This document shows, piece after piece, positions 22,901 through 35,367 of a stretch of 64,000 nt of DNA (positions within the stretch are counted from its first letter, which is position 1; each line of letters opens with the position of its first letter). Below the pieces are notes generated by a model. The model worked only from the letters and a program-made list of their open reading frames with translations. It ran no database searches and had not been told where the DNA came from. Location: assembly GCA_020881915.1 (NCBI GenBank), contig JAJFPB010000012.1:310001-374000 (forward strand). Reading direction: 5' to 3'. This stretch comes from Paramyrothecium sp. XJ0827 (lineage: Eukaryota; Ascomycota; Sordariomycetes; Hypocreales; Stachybotryaceae). The position numbers and the translations under genes are program-made.

Positions 22901-25562
22901 CTAGCTAGGTATATAAGTTAGGACTTATATTAGAATAGGAACCTAAAGATTAGAAGAAAAGAGAGAAAGTAAATATTTACTATAAATTACTATTTAAGTA
23001 AGATAAATAATATAAAATTAGAAGGGATTATATAGTAAAAGTTACTATAGTTAAAGAAGAATTACTATAATCTAGTTTATAATATAAATAAAGCTAAGCT
23101 AATATAAACTAAGGAATCTTATATCTTAAGAAGCTATAATAAGTACTAAAATAAATAATAAAAAATCTATTTAGTTAGTAGAAAGAAGATCTTAAAATAA
23201 AAAGGGAAGAATTTAAAGAAAAAATAAAGAATATCCTAGAAATATACTATATTTATAAGAAACTATTCTAGAAGAAGTTTAAGTTAGAACTACTAGAATA
23301 CTCTTAATAGGACTATAAAATTTACTTTATTAATAAGAAGAAAACCTACTTCTTATTAATTTATAATTTTAATACCTAAGAACTATAGATATTAAAAGAA
23401 TATATTAAGGAAAACCTTAGAAAAGGATATATCTAGTAATTAACCTTATTAGTAAGGTACCTAATTATATTTATATTAAAAAAGAATAAGAAATTCTAAT
23501 TAGTAGTAGATTACTAATAACTTAATAAGATTATTATAAAAGACTATACCTTATTATTACTTATTATAGAAATATATAATTAATTATATAATAAAATAAT
23601 CTTTATTATACTTAATTTAAAAGGAGTATATAATCTAATTTAAGTAAAGAAAGAAGAAGAATAGAAAATAGTATTTTATATTAAGTTTAGCTTATTTAAA
23701 TACTTAGTTATACTCTTTAAATTAACTAATATATTAGTAATATTCTAAAGAATAATTAATTATATCTTAAGGGAATATATAAATAATTTTATAATTATAT
23801 ATCTTAATAATATTCTTATTTTCTTAAATAATAAGAAATAATATAGGGAATATATTTACTAAGTACTTAAAGTACTCTAGAATACTAATTTACTAATTAA
23901 ACTAAAAAAAAGTAGCTTTTATATCTAAGAGGTAAATTACCTTAGATATACTATTTAATTTAATAAAATCTAAATAAAGAAAAAGAAAATTATAGTAATA
24001 TATAAATAGGAATCTCTAAAAATATAAAAGATATATAAAGCTTCCTTAGATTTACTAATTACTACTAATAATTTATTAAGAACTTTAGTAAAATTATAGT
24101 ACTATTAACTAATTTTATAAAAAAAGAATAAGAGTTTAATTAAAATTAAAATAAAGGAGCCTAATAAGTATTTAAAGAAATTAAGAAGCTTATTACTAAA
24201 GAACTAATTCTTATTATATTTAATTTTAATAAGGTAATTAAATTAGAAACTAATATATTAGATTTTATACTTAGTACTACTATTAGATAATAAAGTAAAA
24301 ATAGAATATTAAAACCTATAGTATTTTAATTAAAGAAGCTTAGTAGATTACTACTTTAATACCTTATTTATAATAAAGAATTTATAGTAATAATTAAAGC
24401 TATTAAGGAATTTTAATATTATATTATAGAAAGTAATTATAGGATTAAAATCTATATAAATTATAAGAATATCTCTTATTTTATTATAATCTAAATCTTA
24501 ATTACCTAATAAGTATATTATTATAAAATATTATTAGAACTTAATATAGAAATTATTTATAGAAAAGAATTAAAAAATAGAAAAGCTAATACTTTAAGTT
24601 AATAAAGTAATTATAAATAGGAAATACTAAAAGCTATAGATTAAGTATTTATAATAAATAAAAAAACTAGTAACTATAAGTTATATAAACTTAGAAAATT
24701 AGAAATAATAATAAAACCTAATCTAGAACTTAAATAAAAGATTATAGAATATAATAAGTTAGTATAAGAATATAAAGTACCCTTAGGTAAATATATCTAC
24801 TTAGAGGACCTATAGCTAGATTATAATACCTATAATAGGAAAATCTAGGTATTATCTAGAGAATACTTAAAAGAAGTTATTTATATATATTATAAGTACC
24901 CCCTAATAGAATATTCTAGTATTTAGAAAATATATTAAATAATATATTAAATATATAATACCCCTAGACTAAGAGACTATATTATAAAATATATTAAGAA
25001 ATATATAATATATTAAAAGGTAAAGATATTATAATATAAACTATATAGGTTTTTAAAACCCCTACTAGTACTAACCTAATTATAGAAATTAATTTTATAG
25101 GACTTTATTATAAAGCTATTATAATTTAAGAAACTAGAATTAAAAGATAGCTTTAATAGTATTTTTACTATTATTAATAGATTTATAAAGTTTATATACT
25201 TTATAGCTTATAATAAAGTAACTAGTACTAAAATAATAGTATATTACTTTATTAAATATATTATCTTATAATATAGGCTACTAAAGGAAATTATCTCTAA
25301 TAGAGGTATTATATTTATATTAAAATTCTAGTAGGAACTAATAATATAACTTAGGATTAATAGTAAACTAAGTATTACTTACTACCTATAAATAAATAGA
25401 TAAATAGAATATTTAAATTAAATTATTAAAATATATCTATATTATTATATTAACTATAAGTAAGATAACTAGGCTAGACTACTACTAATTATATAAATTA
25501 TATATAATAAATAGAAGTTAGAAACTACTTAATAGTTACTTTACTTTATAAACTATAGATTT

Positions 25563-26134
25563 TATAATGATTGGGGATAGCCTTATACCATTAGGTATAG
25601 GGTAACTAAGGATTATTAGGGGTTCGTTTGTCCTTAGATAGAATAATAGGAAAGTATCTAAAGTATATAAGGGGTTATTACTAGTCTATAAGAGAATAAT
25701 ATAATAAAGGTTATCTTGGGGACTATATATTATTAATAGCTGGTTGTCTTCTATCTATCCTAAGGTAGAATTCTCCTATCTATATACTTGTTGTATTATC
25801 TGGGATCTGGGGATTATTCTCTAGATCCTACGATCCCATCCTTATTAGTTGGAGGGGCCGCTAGTCTTCTTTCCGCCTAGCCAGGCTAGTACTGTACCCC
25901 TTTAAATCCCTAGGATGGCTACAGCGTTGCGCCCAACGTATTCCCCCGTTATGCGCCTAAACCTATTACTCTATTGGTCCCACGTAACCATGTCCTTGGT
26001 GAGGGTTAGTATGTATTTAAATCGTAGTCCTCCAACCGGTTCATCCAGTTTCTCTACGTAGCATCCGTTATAGCCGGTGCGGGTTATTGTTATTCCGTTC
26101 TGGCTTAGTTACGAGGTTAGTGCGGGTCGTGATA
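25563..26134 (-). mobile_element. Solo LTR of family A inside element B
   Basis: A reverse-oriented copy of the family-A LTR, flanked by GATTT on both sides (25558-25562 and 26135-26139). It is about 35 bp shorter than the 607-bp LTRs because one copy of an internal GATCC-rich duplication is missing. It splits the integrase relic of element B. RIP damage is moderate, concentrated in the first half. No internal region remains, as expected after LTR-LTR recombination. Confidence 0.9.
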
Positions 26135-27082
26135 GATTTGAACCTACGTTCGAATAGGAAATCCAAACTGGAATAGCTAATAAGAAAGCTATAATTAAAG
26201 TATAAGATATAAAAATACTATATAATATACTTAGAAAAGAAATTTTATTTATTAAAGATAGAATAATTAAATTCTATAACTAAAAAAGATTAAATAGATT
26301 AACTTTAAAGGAGAGAAATATAGTTTACTTACTTAAAAAAAATATAAAAATAATATAACTAAGTAATAAACTAGACTTTAAAAAATTAAGATTATTTCTA
26401 ATTATTAGAAATATTTCTAATATTATATATAAACTATATTTACTTAATATAATAAAAATATATTTAGTATTTTATATTATACTTTTAGAACTAGCTAAAG
26501 GTAATAACTTTATAGAAGATAGTATTAAAGTCTTACTAGAAGAACTAGAATATAAAGTTAAAAGGATATTAGTATAATAAATTAAAGAAAATAGAAAAAT
26601 AATATACTTTATAAAATAGAAAAACTATAATAATAGTAAAAATACTTAGGAATCTCTAGAATACCTAGAAAAAGCTAAGAAGAAGCTAAGGAAGTTCTAG
26701 TTATAAGTACTAGGCCTAAATCTATAAACTTTTCCCCTAGTTTAAAAGAAAATTAATTTATAGAACTAGAAATACTAATAGTATTAAGATTATAAATAAT
26801 CTAATACTTATAAGAATCTAAGGTAGTAAAAAGACCTAAAGAAGATTTAATACTATTCTTCTTATTTAACTTTATTATTTTATAATAAAATAATTTATTA
26901 TTATAATCCTTTACTTTCTAATAAATTTTCTAGATCTAAAATAACTAGCTTATTACCTTAGTAAGTTTAAATTAAAGCTTAGCTAGGCTCTTCTTAGTTT
27001 TCTTCTTCTTAGTATTTAATTTCTTCTACTAAGACTCTAATTAAATTACTAGAAGAAATTAGTAAGAAATATAGAAGGAACT

Positions 27083-27689
27083 TATCACGACCCGCACTAA
27101 CCTCATAACTAAGCCAGAACGGAATAACAATAACCCGCACCGGCTATAACAGATGCTACGTAGAGGAACTAGACGAACCGGTTGGAGGACCACGATTCAA
27201 ACACATGCCGACCCTCACCAAAGACATAGTCACGTGGGACCAACAGAGTAACAGGTTCAGGCGCACAACAGGGGAATACGTTAGGCGCGACGCTATAGCC
27301 ATCCTAGGGATTCAAAGGGGTACAGTACCAGCCTGGCTAGGCAGAAAGAAAACTAGCGGCCCCTCCAACCAATAAGGGCGAGATCATAGGATCTAGAGAA
27401 TAATCCCCAGATCCGGATCTAGGGATCTAAAGTATGATCCCCAGATCCCAGATAACACAACAAGTATATAGATGGGAGAACTCTACCTCAGGATAGATAG
27501 AAGACGACCAGCTATCAATAACATACAGTCCCCAAGATAACCTTCATCGCACTATTCTCTCATAAACTAGTAACAACCCCTTATGTACTTCAGATACTTT
27601 CCCGTCGTTCTATCTAAGGACAAACGAACCCCCAACAATCCTTAGTTACCCTATACCTTCCGGTATAAGGCTACCCTCAGATCGTCACA
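27083..27689 (+). repeat. 5' LTR of gypsy A
   Basis: 607 bp, from TATCACGACCCGCACTAACC to CTCAGATCGTCACA. The expected TG start appears mutated to TA. All differences from the 3' LTR that I compared are C-T or G-A transitions. Confidence 0.92.
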
Positions 27690-27712
27690 CGTTAATAGCT
27701 CTTGTTCCAGGC
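27690..27712 (+). other. Candidate primer-binding region of gypsy A
   Basis: The first bases after the LTR are CGTTAATAGCTCTTGTTCCA. Element B has a RIP-decayed version (TATTAATAGCTCTTATTTTA) in the same place. The usual TGG start complementary to a tRNA CCA end is absent. Confidence 0.35.
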
Positions 27713-27736
27713 AACGCCATCGTACCTGAAGCAATA

Positions 27737-29269
27737 TTGAAAATAGCAGGTGAGTCAACCAAGCCAACCCCCAAGGGAAAGGAGGCAGCCCGCCCTGCAG
27801 CACCAAGGCCTCCACCCACCAAGGTCACTCCCGAGAAAACCCCCTCAGGAGACAACATCGTCATGGGCAAAGACCCGGCCTCGCAATCGGACTCTAACGA
27901 CAACAACGAAATCGCCGCCCTACAAGCAAAAGTCCGGGAGAACATCCGGATCACTAATAAAAAACTCAATCAACTCCAAGACAACGTCCTTGACACTCAA
28001 CAAGCCTACGAACTAAAGCAGCTTATCGAAACTCTCAAGAAGGAGATGGCCAACATGGCACAACTCCACGCAGAGGAATCTAAGAAAAACGGGGAAATGC
28101 TCAAACGACTCCGGAACACAAACCTCGGCAGAGCCACGGGGGCCCAGAAAGACAAGGGAGCCATCCTACAAACCAGAAAGCCCGAGCCCTTCAACGGCAC
28201 CCCAAGCAAGCTCCAAACATTCATTACATCGCTCAAAGCGTATTACCTAGATTACCCCTCACTCTTCATACAGGACCATAATAGGGTCATATTCGCGGCT
28301 CGCAACCTAACCGGGAAGGCACAAACCTGGTTCGAGCCCACACTCCGAGACTACATCAACAACACTTCCATCTTTCGGATGGACTACACCGAACGCATCT
28401 TCGCGAGCTTCCAGAAGTTCGAGGAAGAAATCGGACGCATTTTCGGGACAACCAATAAAACACGGAACGCCGAGAGAGCCCTCGACTCGCTTAGACAGAC
28501 CAGGTCCTACGCTAAGCTTATCGCCAAGTTCCTCCGCATCACCGCACCACTCCATTGGCCAGAGGATGTCCTGAAGAAGACCTTCTACGACAGGGTTAAA
28601 CCCAACGTAAAAGACGAACTCATCAAAGTCAAGCGCAACAAAGTCTCACTATCGGAATACATACACAAAGCAGTGGAAATCAACAACCACAATTGGGAAC
28701 GCCACAAGGAACGGGGACAAGAAGACAAAGCAAAGAAATTCAAAACCCCCTACCAGGCAAACCAAGGAAAGAAGAAATTCGTCCCCACTTCTTTCGGAAC
28801 CACCCCTAGACCCATAGAAATCAACACCATCCAGAAAAGCAAGGACCTCACTTACTACAACTGCGGAAAAAAGGGACACTATGCCCGCAACTGCCGAAGC
28901 AAGCCTCAGGAAGGCAAGAAAACGCACCTTCGGCCAATTACAGAAAACAAGCGAAATATTAATATTGTAGAACAACGCACCATTAACATCATCAAGAAAC
29001 GAGAACCCACCAAGGACATCCCCGATCAACAAGTAACGATCAAAGACATATCCAACGTTACCAGTCTAACCAACTCGCTATGCAACACACCCACAGTCAG
29101 CGAACCCTCAGATAACGAATCAGAATCCAGCGCGGACACCGCCGAAGGTGCCCCACTCCCACTCAACCACACACTAGTCGAAGCCGGGACCAAACAATAC
29201 AACCCACTCCTTGGAGATCAGGAAGTATACATCCAAGCAGTAACCACGAAGGCAGCCATAAACTTATAG
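27737..29269 (+). CDS. Gag polyprotein of gypsy A
   Basis: 510 aa, structural protein of the retrotransposon particle. The Pro/Lys-rich N-terminus is followed by a coiled-coil stretch (about 50-130: NNEIAALQAKVRENI, LKKEMANMAQLHAEE). A retrotransposon Gag domain follows (about 150-300: KPEPFNGTPSKLQTFITSLK, AQTWFEPTLRDY) and a CCHC zinc knuckle (YNCGKKGHYARNCRS, about 375-390). The frame is open despite RIP elsewhere. Its terminal TAG may itself be a RIP product, since the next codons read on plausibly (GARFTINSQCNPLFNPDHYR). Confidence 0.88.
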   Translation: MKIAGESTKPTPKGKEAARPAAPRPPPTKVTPEKTPSGDNIVMGKDPASQSDSNDNNEIAALQAKVRENIRITNKKLNQLQDNVLDTQQAYELKQLIETLKKEMANMAQLHAEESKKNGEMLKRLRNTNLGRATGAQKDKGAILQTRKPEPFNGTPSKLQTFITSLKAYYLDYPSLFIQDHNRVIFAARNLTGKAQTWFEPTLRDYINNTSIFRMDYTERIFASFQKFEEEIGRIFGTTNKTRNAERALDSLRQTRSYAKLIAKFLRITAPLHWPEDVLKKTFYDRVKPNVKDELIKVKRNKVSLSEYIHKAVEINNHNWERHKERGQEDKAKKFKTPYQANQGKKKFVPTSFGTTPRPIEINTIQKSKDLTYYNCGKKGHYARNCRSKPQEGKKTHLRPITENKRNINIVEQRTINIIKKREPTKDIPDQQVTIKDISNVTSLTNSLCNTPTVSEPSDNESESSADTAEGAPLPLNHTLVEAGTKQYNPLLGDQEVYIQAVTTKAAINL

Positions 29270-32200
29270 GGAGCAAGGTTCACCATCAACTCTCAATGCA
29301 ACCCCCTGTTCAACCCCGATCACTACAGACATAACGAAATCTCATAGGCGTCTTACGTAATACACCAATACCCAATCCACCTTACAACCAAGGCTAAACA
29401 AAACGCATTCCCTACGCGCGCACAAGGCACCAAGATAGAAAACCCCTACATATTCGAGGAGATACCCTATTGGGAGATCAAAACGCACCACCTCCAGCAT
29501 CAAATCGCGATCCTCGGACCAAGCAAGGAATACCCCAAAGAATATTACTTCAAGGCAGGAGAAACCTACGAAACCAACAAATGCCAGATACACTACCAAA
29601 CAAAAATCAACCGACTCTACTGACTCCAAGGCAAATATAGAAGGGAGTACACCCAGTTGGAAAACGCGCTCCTCAACGAAGACCACAAACACATCAAAAC
29701 AGCAATCTCGCAATTTCTCAATAGGCTCCTAAGAAGGGAACACCACTGCAGGACGGGGCACTCCACCCGCAACTACAAGAAGAAAACCCCCACCGCCCAC
29801 GGGACCGAACCCGGCCCCATGGAGATCAGCTACACCAAAGACAGCCTATGCCGCTACTACAACTACAAAAAACACGAGGCAGAAAGGATACGCCTTCGCA
29901 GGGAAATAGAACCCAAGATAACAGGCACCACAAAGGAAGAATGCACCCAGGAGCACAAAGAACACTGCTACCCACACCAAACCTACTACGGGCACACCAT
30001 CTGCACAAAAGAGATAAGCAATAAATCGCCCATCAGCATCAGAGAAGCCAAACAAAGGATCAACAGAATCCCTATCCAAAGTAACCAAGCAAAAAACGAG
30101 GCCCATCACCTATAACCGGGCTACAAGGTAACAGAAGGAAGCAACGTACCATAGCCGTAGTCCAAAAAGAGGACCAGGCAGAACAGCAAGGGTATTACAT
30201 TAACTTCACAGTCCAGGGCATAACATTTGACGCCAGAGTGGATACTAGCGCCGAAGAAAATTACATCGATCTAGATTTTATGAACCAACACCAAATCCCA
30301 TAGAGGAAAAAGGCAAGGAAATACCAGGCCGCCAGCACGGAAGGTATTCCGCTCACCTACAACCAAGGATAGGTTAACAGAGAAGTTGCCCTCAGCGCAA
30401 CAACGCAAGGGATCACCTACGAAGTCACTCTAAACATCATCAGCACCCAATCCAACATACTCCTAGGCAAACCATAGTTAAAAGATCAAAGACCCACCTT
30501 TAACTGGGACACTAGCCAAGTCACAATAGCGGAATCGCAACCGCCCCAAGCAAGGAAAAGGAAACCAAAAGGAAGGAAAGAAGCAAACGTTTGCGACAAA
30601 ACCCCATCCAAGAAAGAAAGGACCCTCCTAAGACAGAAGGATCGTCAGGCAAAAGCCAAAGTATTGACCAACAACGGAATACGACCTAATATACGACACA
30701 AGCAGAGCCAAGCAATATCCACCTATGAAAGAAAAGCAATCAACCTCATCCACACCCTTGCGCACAGCATCAAGGAGCAAACGCAAGCAAAACAAGAAGT
30801 AGAAAACAGACTCGCAAACATCCCAGAAAAGTACCACAAATACACGAAGCTATTCGCGGAAAACCTGGAAAGTAGGCTCCCCGAACACTCAGAATAGGAC
30901 CACAAAATCTGCCTAATCAACAGAAAAAAGACCCATTTCCTACCAATCTACAACCTCAATGCCGAAGAACTAAAGACATTAAAAGAATACATTAACAAGA
31001 ACCTCAAAAAAGGATACATCCGACAATCAACATCACCCACCGGATACCCTATTATGTTCGTCCCAAAAAAAAACGGAAAACTCCGCCTATACATAAACTA
31101 TCGCCAACTAAACAACATTACAATCAAAGACAGGATACCTTTGCCCCTCATCACCGAAATAAGAGATCATCTACACAGTAAAACGATCTTCACCGCGCTC
31201 AACCTCAAAGGCACCTACAACCTAATCAGAATAAAGAAAGGAGACAAATAGAAGACCGCATTTCATACAAAATTCGGACTCTTCGAAACCTTAGTAATGC
31301 CATTCGGCCTAACCAACGCACCAGCTACATTTCAACACATAATCAACTACATTTTAAAAGAATTCGTAGACAACTTCGTCGTAATCTACTTGGACAACAT
31401 ACTCATCTTCTCAGAAAACAAGGAACAACACGAAGAGCACGTACATAAAGTGCTCCAGGCACTACAAGACACCAAACTTCTAGTAGAACCCACCAAGAGT
31501 AACTTCCACATACACAAAGTAGATTTCCTCGGACACACCATTCGACCCAACGAGATTCAAATGGAGAAAAGCAAAATCGCAGCAGTCAAGGAGTAGAAGC
31601 CCCCCACAGATAACGTCAAAGACATCCAGAGTTTCCTAGGATTCGCAAACTATTACAGACACTTCATCAAACACTTTAGAAAGATCGCCAGACCACTAAC
31701 AGATCTAACCAAAAAAGACATACCTTTCAAATAGACCTCGGAGGCCCAGCAAGCCTTTAAAGAAATCAAAGAACAAATCATCAGTGAGCCTGTTTTAGCG
31801 ACTTTCGACCCAAAGAAGCAAATCATCCTAGAAACCAACGCCTCCAACTACGCCCTTAGCACCACCATCGGACAAATCGGAGATAACAAACTCCTACACC
31901 CCATTGCTTTCTGGTCCAAGAAAATCACCGGACCTCCGCTCCGCTACCCCATCTACAACAAAGAGTTCATAGCAATTATCGAAGCATTCAAGGAATTTCA
32001 ACATTACCTCATAGGTACGGAACACAAGATCAAGGTCTACACCAACCACCAAAACATTACCTACTTCGCCACAACCCAAACCCTAACAGCAAGACAAGTC
32101 CGCTATGCAGAAACACTCGCACCTTTTAATTACAAGATCATCCACCAGAAAGGATCCGAGAACGGACGCGCTAACGCACTAAGCCGGAAAAGCAAATACA

Positions 32201-33680
32201 AGCAAGAAATCCCCAAGGTAACGCAACAACTATTACACCTCAACTCAGAAGGGAACTACAAGCAGAAAACCATCAACCTGATCGAAACCCACAGGATCGA
32301 AACCGAAGACAAGTAGTACAACAAAATCAGAGAATAGAGCAAGAAACACATCACGCACATCATAGAAGTACCCATAGAAGCAAAAATAGAACACAGCGCA
32401 GTACCCATACACAACAACCAAATATAGATTCCAGAAGAAATAAGAGAAGAAATTCTAACCGAAATCCACGGACACCGTACCGTTAGACACAAGGGAATCA
32501 GAAAAACCATGGAAGCAGTATATCGGACATACAGCTACCCTAGGATAAAGAAAGACATGGAAAGAGTCGTAAGAAAATGCAACATCTACAACAAAACCAA
32601 AACCTCAAGGCACAAACCTTACAGACACCTCCAACCACTACCAGTACCAACTAGACCCTGGCAATCGATCTCATGGGACTTCATCGTTAAGCTTCCCCAA
32701 TCAAAGAAGCCAAGCTCTAAAGACAGCTATAATAGTATTTTCGTTATTCTCAATAGGTTCACCAAATACACCTACTTCATCACCTACAACAAGACAACTA
32801 ATACCAAAGACATAGCATACTACTATTACAAGTATATTGCAAGCCAATATAGCACGCCAGAAGAAATCATCTCCGACAGAGGACCCACGTTCGCATCCAA
32901 GTTCTAGCAAGAATTAGCAGCTCTCCTAGGCATTAACCACAAACTAAGCACTACCTACCATCCACAGACGAATGGACAAACAGAACGCACAAATCAAACC
33001 TTAGAACAATACCTCCGCTGTTACATTGACTACTAGCAGAAGGATTAAGTAAAATAGCTACCTATAGCGCAATACTACTACAACAGTACCAAGTCAGAAA
33101 CCACCAAAATATCACCATTCTACGCAAATTACAGGTTTAAACCAACCATCGAGCACGCCAAACGTAAAGGACCCCTCAACAAACTAGCCATCATCAAGGC
33201 AAAAGAACTCAAACAATTGCACAACGCAATAAAACAAGAAATTTCATTTATAAATCAGAAAATAAAGAAACATTATGACGCAAAAAGATCGCCGGAGCCG
33301 ATCTTCAAGGAGGGAGACATAGTCTACCTACTCAGAAAAAACATAAAAACAACACGACCAAGCGACAAGCTAGACTACAAAAAACTCAGACCCTTCAAAA
33401 TCTTACGCAGAATCAAAGACATCAACTACAAACTAGAACTCCCAGACACAATAAAATGCCACCCAGTGTTTCACATAGCACTCCTAGAACCAGCACCAGA
33501 CAACAAACCCACAGAAGAATCTATCGAGGTACTCGCAGAAGAAGAAGAATACAAAGTAAAACAAATAGTCGCATACAAACAAACCAAAGACAGCAAAGAA
33601 CTATATTTCATCAAATAGAAAAACTACAACAACAGCAAAAACACATAGGAAACCCCAGACAACCTAGAAAACGCCCCTAA
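29270..33680 (+). pseudogene. Pol polyprotein region of gypsy A, interrupted by stops
   Basis: Conceptual order: a linker of about 280 codons with Cys/His clusters (29270-30112); aspartic protease DTSAEENYIDLDF at about 30241 (usual DTGA or DSGA, Gly changed to Ser); reverse transcriptase about 30950-31600 with IYLDNILIFSEN at 31384-31419 (second catalytic Asp changed to Asn); RNase H about 31810-32200 (ETNASNYALSTTIG, usual TDAS); integrase H2C2 finger about 32467-32600 (second Cys of the finger changed to Tyr), DDE core with SWDFIVKLP and ISDRGPTFASKF; GPY-like and chromo-like tail to about 33640. TAG stops interrupt the frame at many places, e.g. 29345, 30112, 31250, 31594, 32318, 32906 and 33616. 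Catalytic residues are also lost, so the enzyme set is inactive. Confidence 0.85.
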
Positions 33681-33685
33681 GATCC

Positions 33686-34183
33686 TCAACCAGTTTCGGA
33701 AGCGCGCAGCACTAAAGAACCCGCCGCAAAACCCATCATCACAAGCAAAGAAGGATCCAGAGCAACATCGGGATAAACCGCATCCCAAGAGGAAGTAAAA
33801 TCGGAACCAAGAAGGTCCTCAGTAGAGAAACGAGCCGGAGCCACCGCAAGACGCTCCGCCTCCTCCTACTCAACCCACTCCAACTCTTCCACGGAATCAA
33901 GACCCCTCAAAATCGCCCGCATCATCTTTTCGAACCACAATTTCTTCTATTTCCGCAGACGCTCCACCTTAGCGTCCATGGCACATCAAGCATCCTCAGC
34001 AGCCTCCAACTCAGCCTCAAGTTTAGAATATTAAGACGCAATTTTCCGAAGTTAGGCGACCGAAAGACCTTAAGCGTCGCACATCAATTAATAATCACGA
34101 ACGCACTCATAGCAACAAGAAGAATCATCAGAAGAAGCAACGCACTCTCGACGCTACTTTTCGCAGTAGCCGCAAGAAGGCAT
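33686..34183 (-). pseudogene. Antisense ORF in gypsy A: Cys-rich coiled-coil protein, RIP-interrupted
   Basis: On the strand opposite to gag-pol, from ATG at 34183 (MPSCGYCEK) to TGA at 33688-33686, there are 165 codons in one phase broken only by TAG/TAA/TGA codons that look like mutated CAG, CAA or CGA. The N-terminus has a Cys cluster (CGYC, C, CCYEC, C) with the spacing of a zinc-binding module. A charged coiled-coil follows (SKLEAELEAAEDA, KVERLR, LWFEKMMRAILRGLDSVEELE). The tail ends FAAGSLVLRASETG. The phase also stays consistent upstream to 34285 (MPNRVAKSANTC), so an N-terminal extension is possible. From memory, similar Cys-rich coiled-coil proteins are annotated in Fusarium-type genomes near gypsy elements; function unknown. 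Confidence 0.6.
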
Positions 34184-34388
34184 AGTAACAGAAGATTTAA
34201 AAATAAGCTCCAGCAAATTATCGCACTAAACGGTTTTTGGATAGCGGACACAGGTATTAGCACTCTTCGCTACTCGGTTAGGCATAGTAACCACATACGC
34301 GGGAAGAGAACAAGAAAGAGAAACCTACCAAACAAGGGAACCATCGACCTTATGTACGAACAAGACACTAGGCCGCGAGACACGGCCT

Positions 34389-34401
34389 CAGAAGGAGGAG
34401 T
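34389..34401 (+). other. Candidate polypurine tract of gypsy A
   Basis: AGAAGGAGGAG lies four bases (TATC/G) upstream of the 3' LTR, the position where plus-strand priming starts in LTR retrotransposons. Confidence 0.5.
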
Positions 34402-34405
34402 ATCG

Positions 34406-35012
34406 TATCACGACCCGCACTAACCTCATAACTAAGCCAGAACAGAATAACAATGACCCACACCGGCTATAACAGATGCTACGTAGAGGAACTGGACGAA
34501 CCGATTGGAGGACCACGATTCAAACACATGCTGACCCTTACCAAAGACATAGTCACGTAGGACCAACAGAGTAACAGGTTCAGGCGCACAACAGGGGAAT
34601 ACATTGGGCGCAACGCTATAGCCATCCTAGGGATTCAAAGGGGTACAGTACCAGCCTAGCTAGGCAGAAAGAAGACTAGCGGCCCCTCTAACCAATAAGG
34701 GCGAGATCATAGGATCTAGAGAATGATCCCCAGATCCGGATCTAGGGATCTGAAGTATGATCCCCAGATCCCAGATAACACAACAAGTATATAGATGGGA
34801 GAACTCTACCTCAGAATAGATAGAAGACAACCAGCTATCAATAACATACAGTCCCCAAGATAACCTTCATCGCACTATTCTCTCATAGACTAGTAACAAC
34901 CCCTTATGTGCTTTAGATACTTTCCCGTCGTTCTATCTAAGGACAAACGAACCCCCAACGATCCTTAGTTACCCTATACCTTCCGGTGTAAGGCTACCCT
35001 CAGATCGTCACA
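34406..35012 (+). repeat. 3' LTR of gypsy A
   Basis: 607 bp, collinear with the 5' LTR without gaps. Followed by the second GAACT. Confidence 0.92.
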
Positions 35013-35367
35013 GAACTAAAGAAATAACTTATAGGTAGAAGCTACTAAAATACTATTATAAGAATACCTATAATAGATATACTCTAGATAATAGAATAAT
35101 CCTAAGATTAGGATCTTATATTTCTTATTATACTTAAAATAATAAGTATATAGTATATTAGTAGGAATAGATTTCTTAATAGTATAAAATAAAAGACTTA
35201 GATACTTAGTAGACTTCTTTAAAGGTTTTTTAATATAGCCTAATATAATATTAATATACTTATAAAAAAGGAAAATAAAAAGGGATCTATATATATAATA
35301 GGGACCTATAACCTTAAGTATATTTAATATTAGGCTATAAGACTTAGTCTTAGAGAAAGAAGTATTA

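Larger units (their letters stand above)
27083..35012 (+). mobile_element. Full-length Ty3/gypsy retrotransposon A
   Basis: 7930 bp with two 607-bp LTRs and a perfect 5-bp duplication GAACT at 27078-27082 and 35013-35017. The order is LTR, gag, linker, protease, reverse transcriptase, RNase H, integrase, chromo-like tail, antisense ORF, purine tract, LTR. Composition is far closer to genes than that of elements B and C, so it is the youngest layer. Many TAG codons replacing Gln or Trp codons show a light round of RIP; the copy is not autonomous. Confidence 0.92.

Noticed and set aside
29342..30837. Several minus-strand frames opposite gag-pol of gypsy A (29342-29713, 29846-30109, 30628-30837)
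   Set aside because: They are hydrophobic, Cys/Val/Phe-rich shadows of the sense strand and lack coherent motifs, unlike the antisense ORF at 33686-34183.
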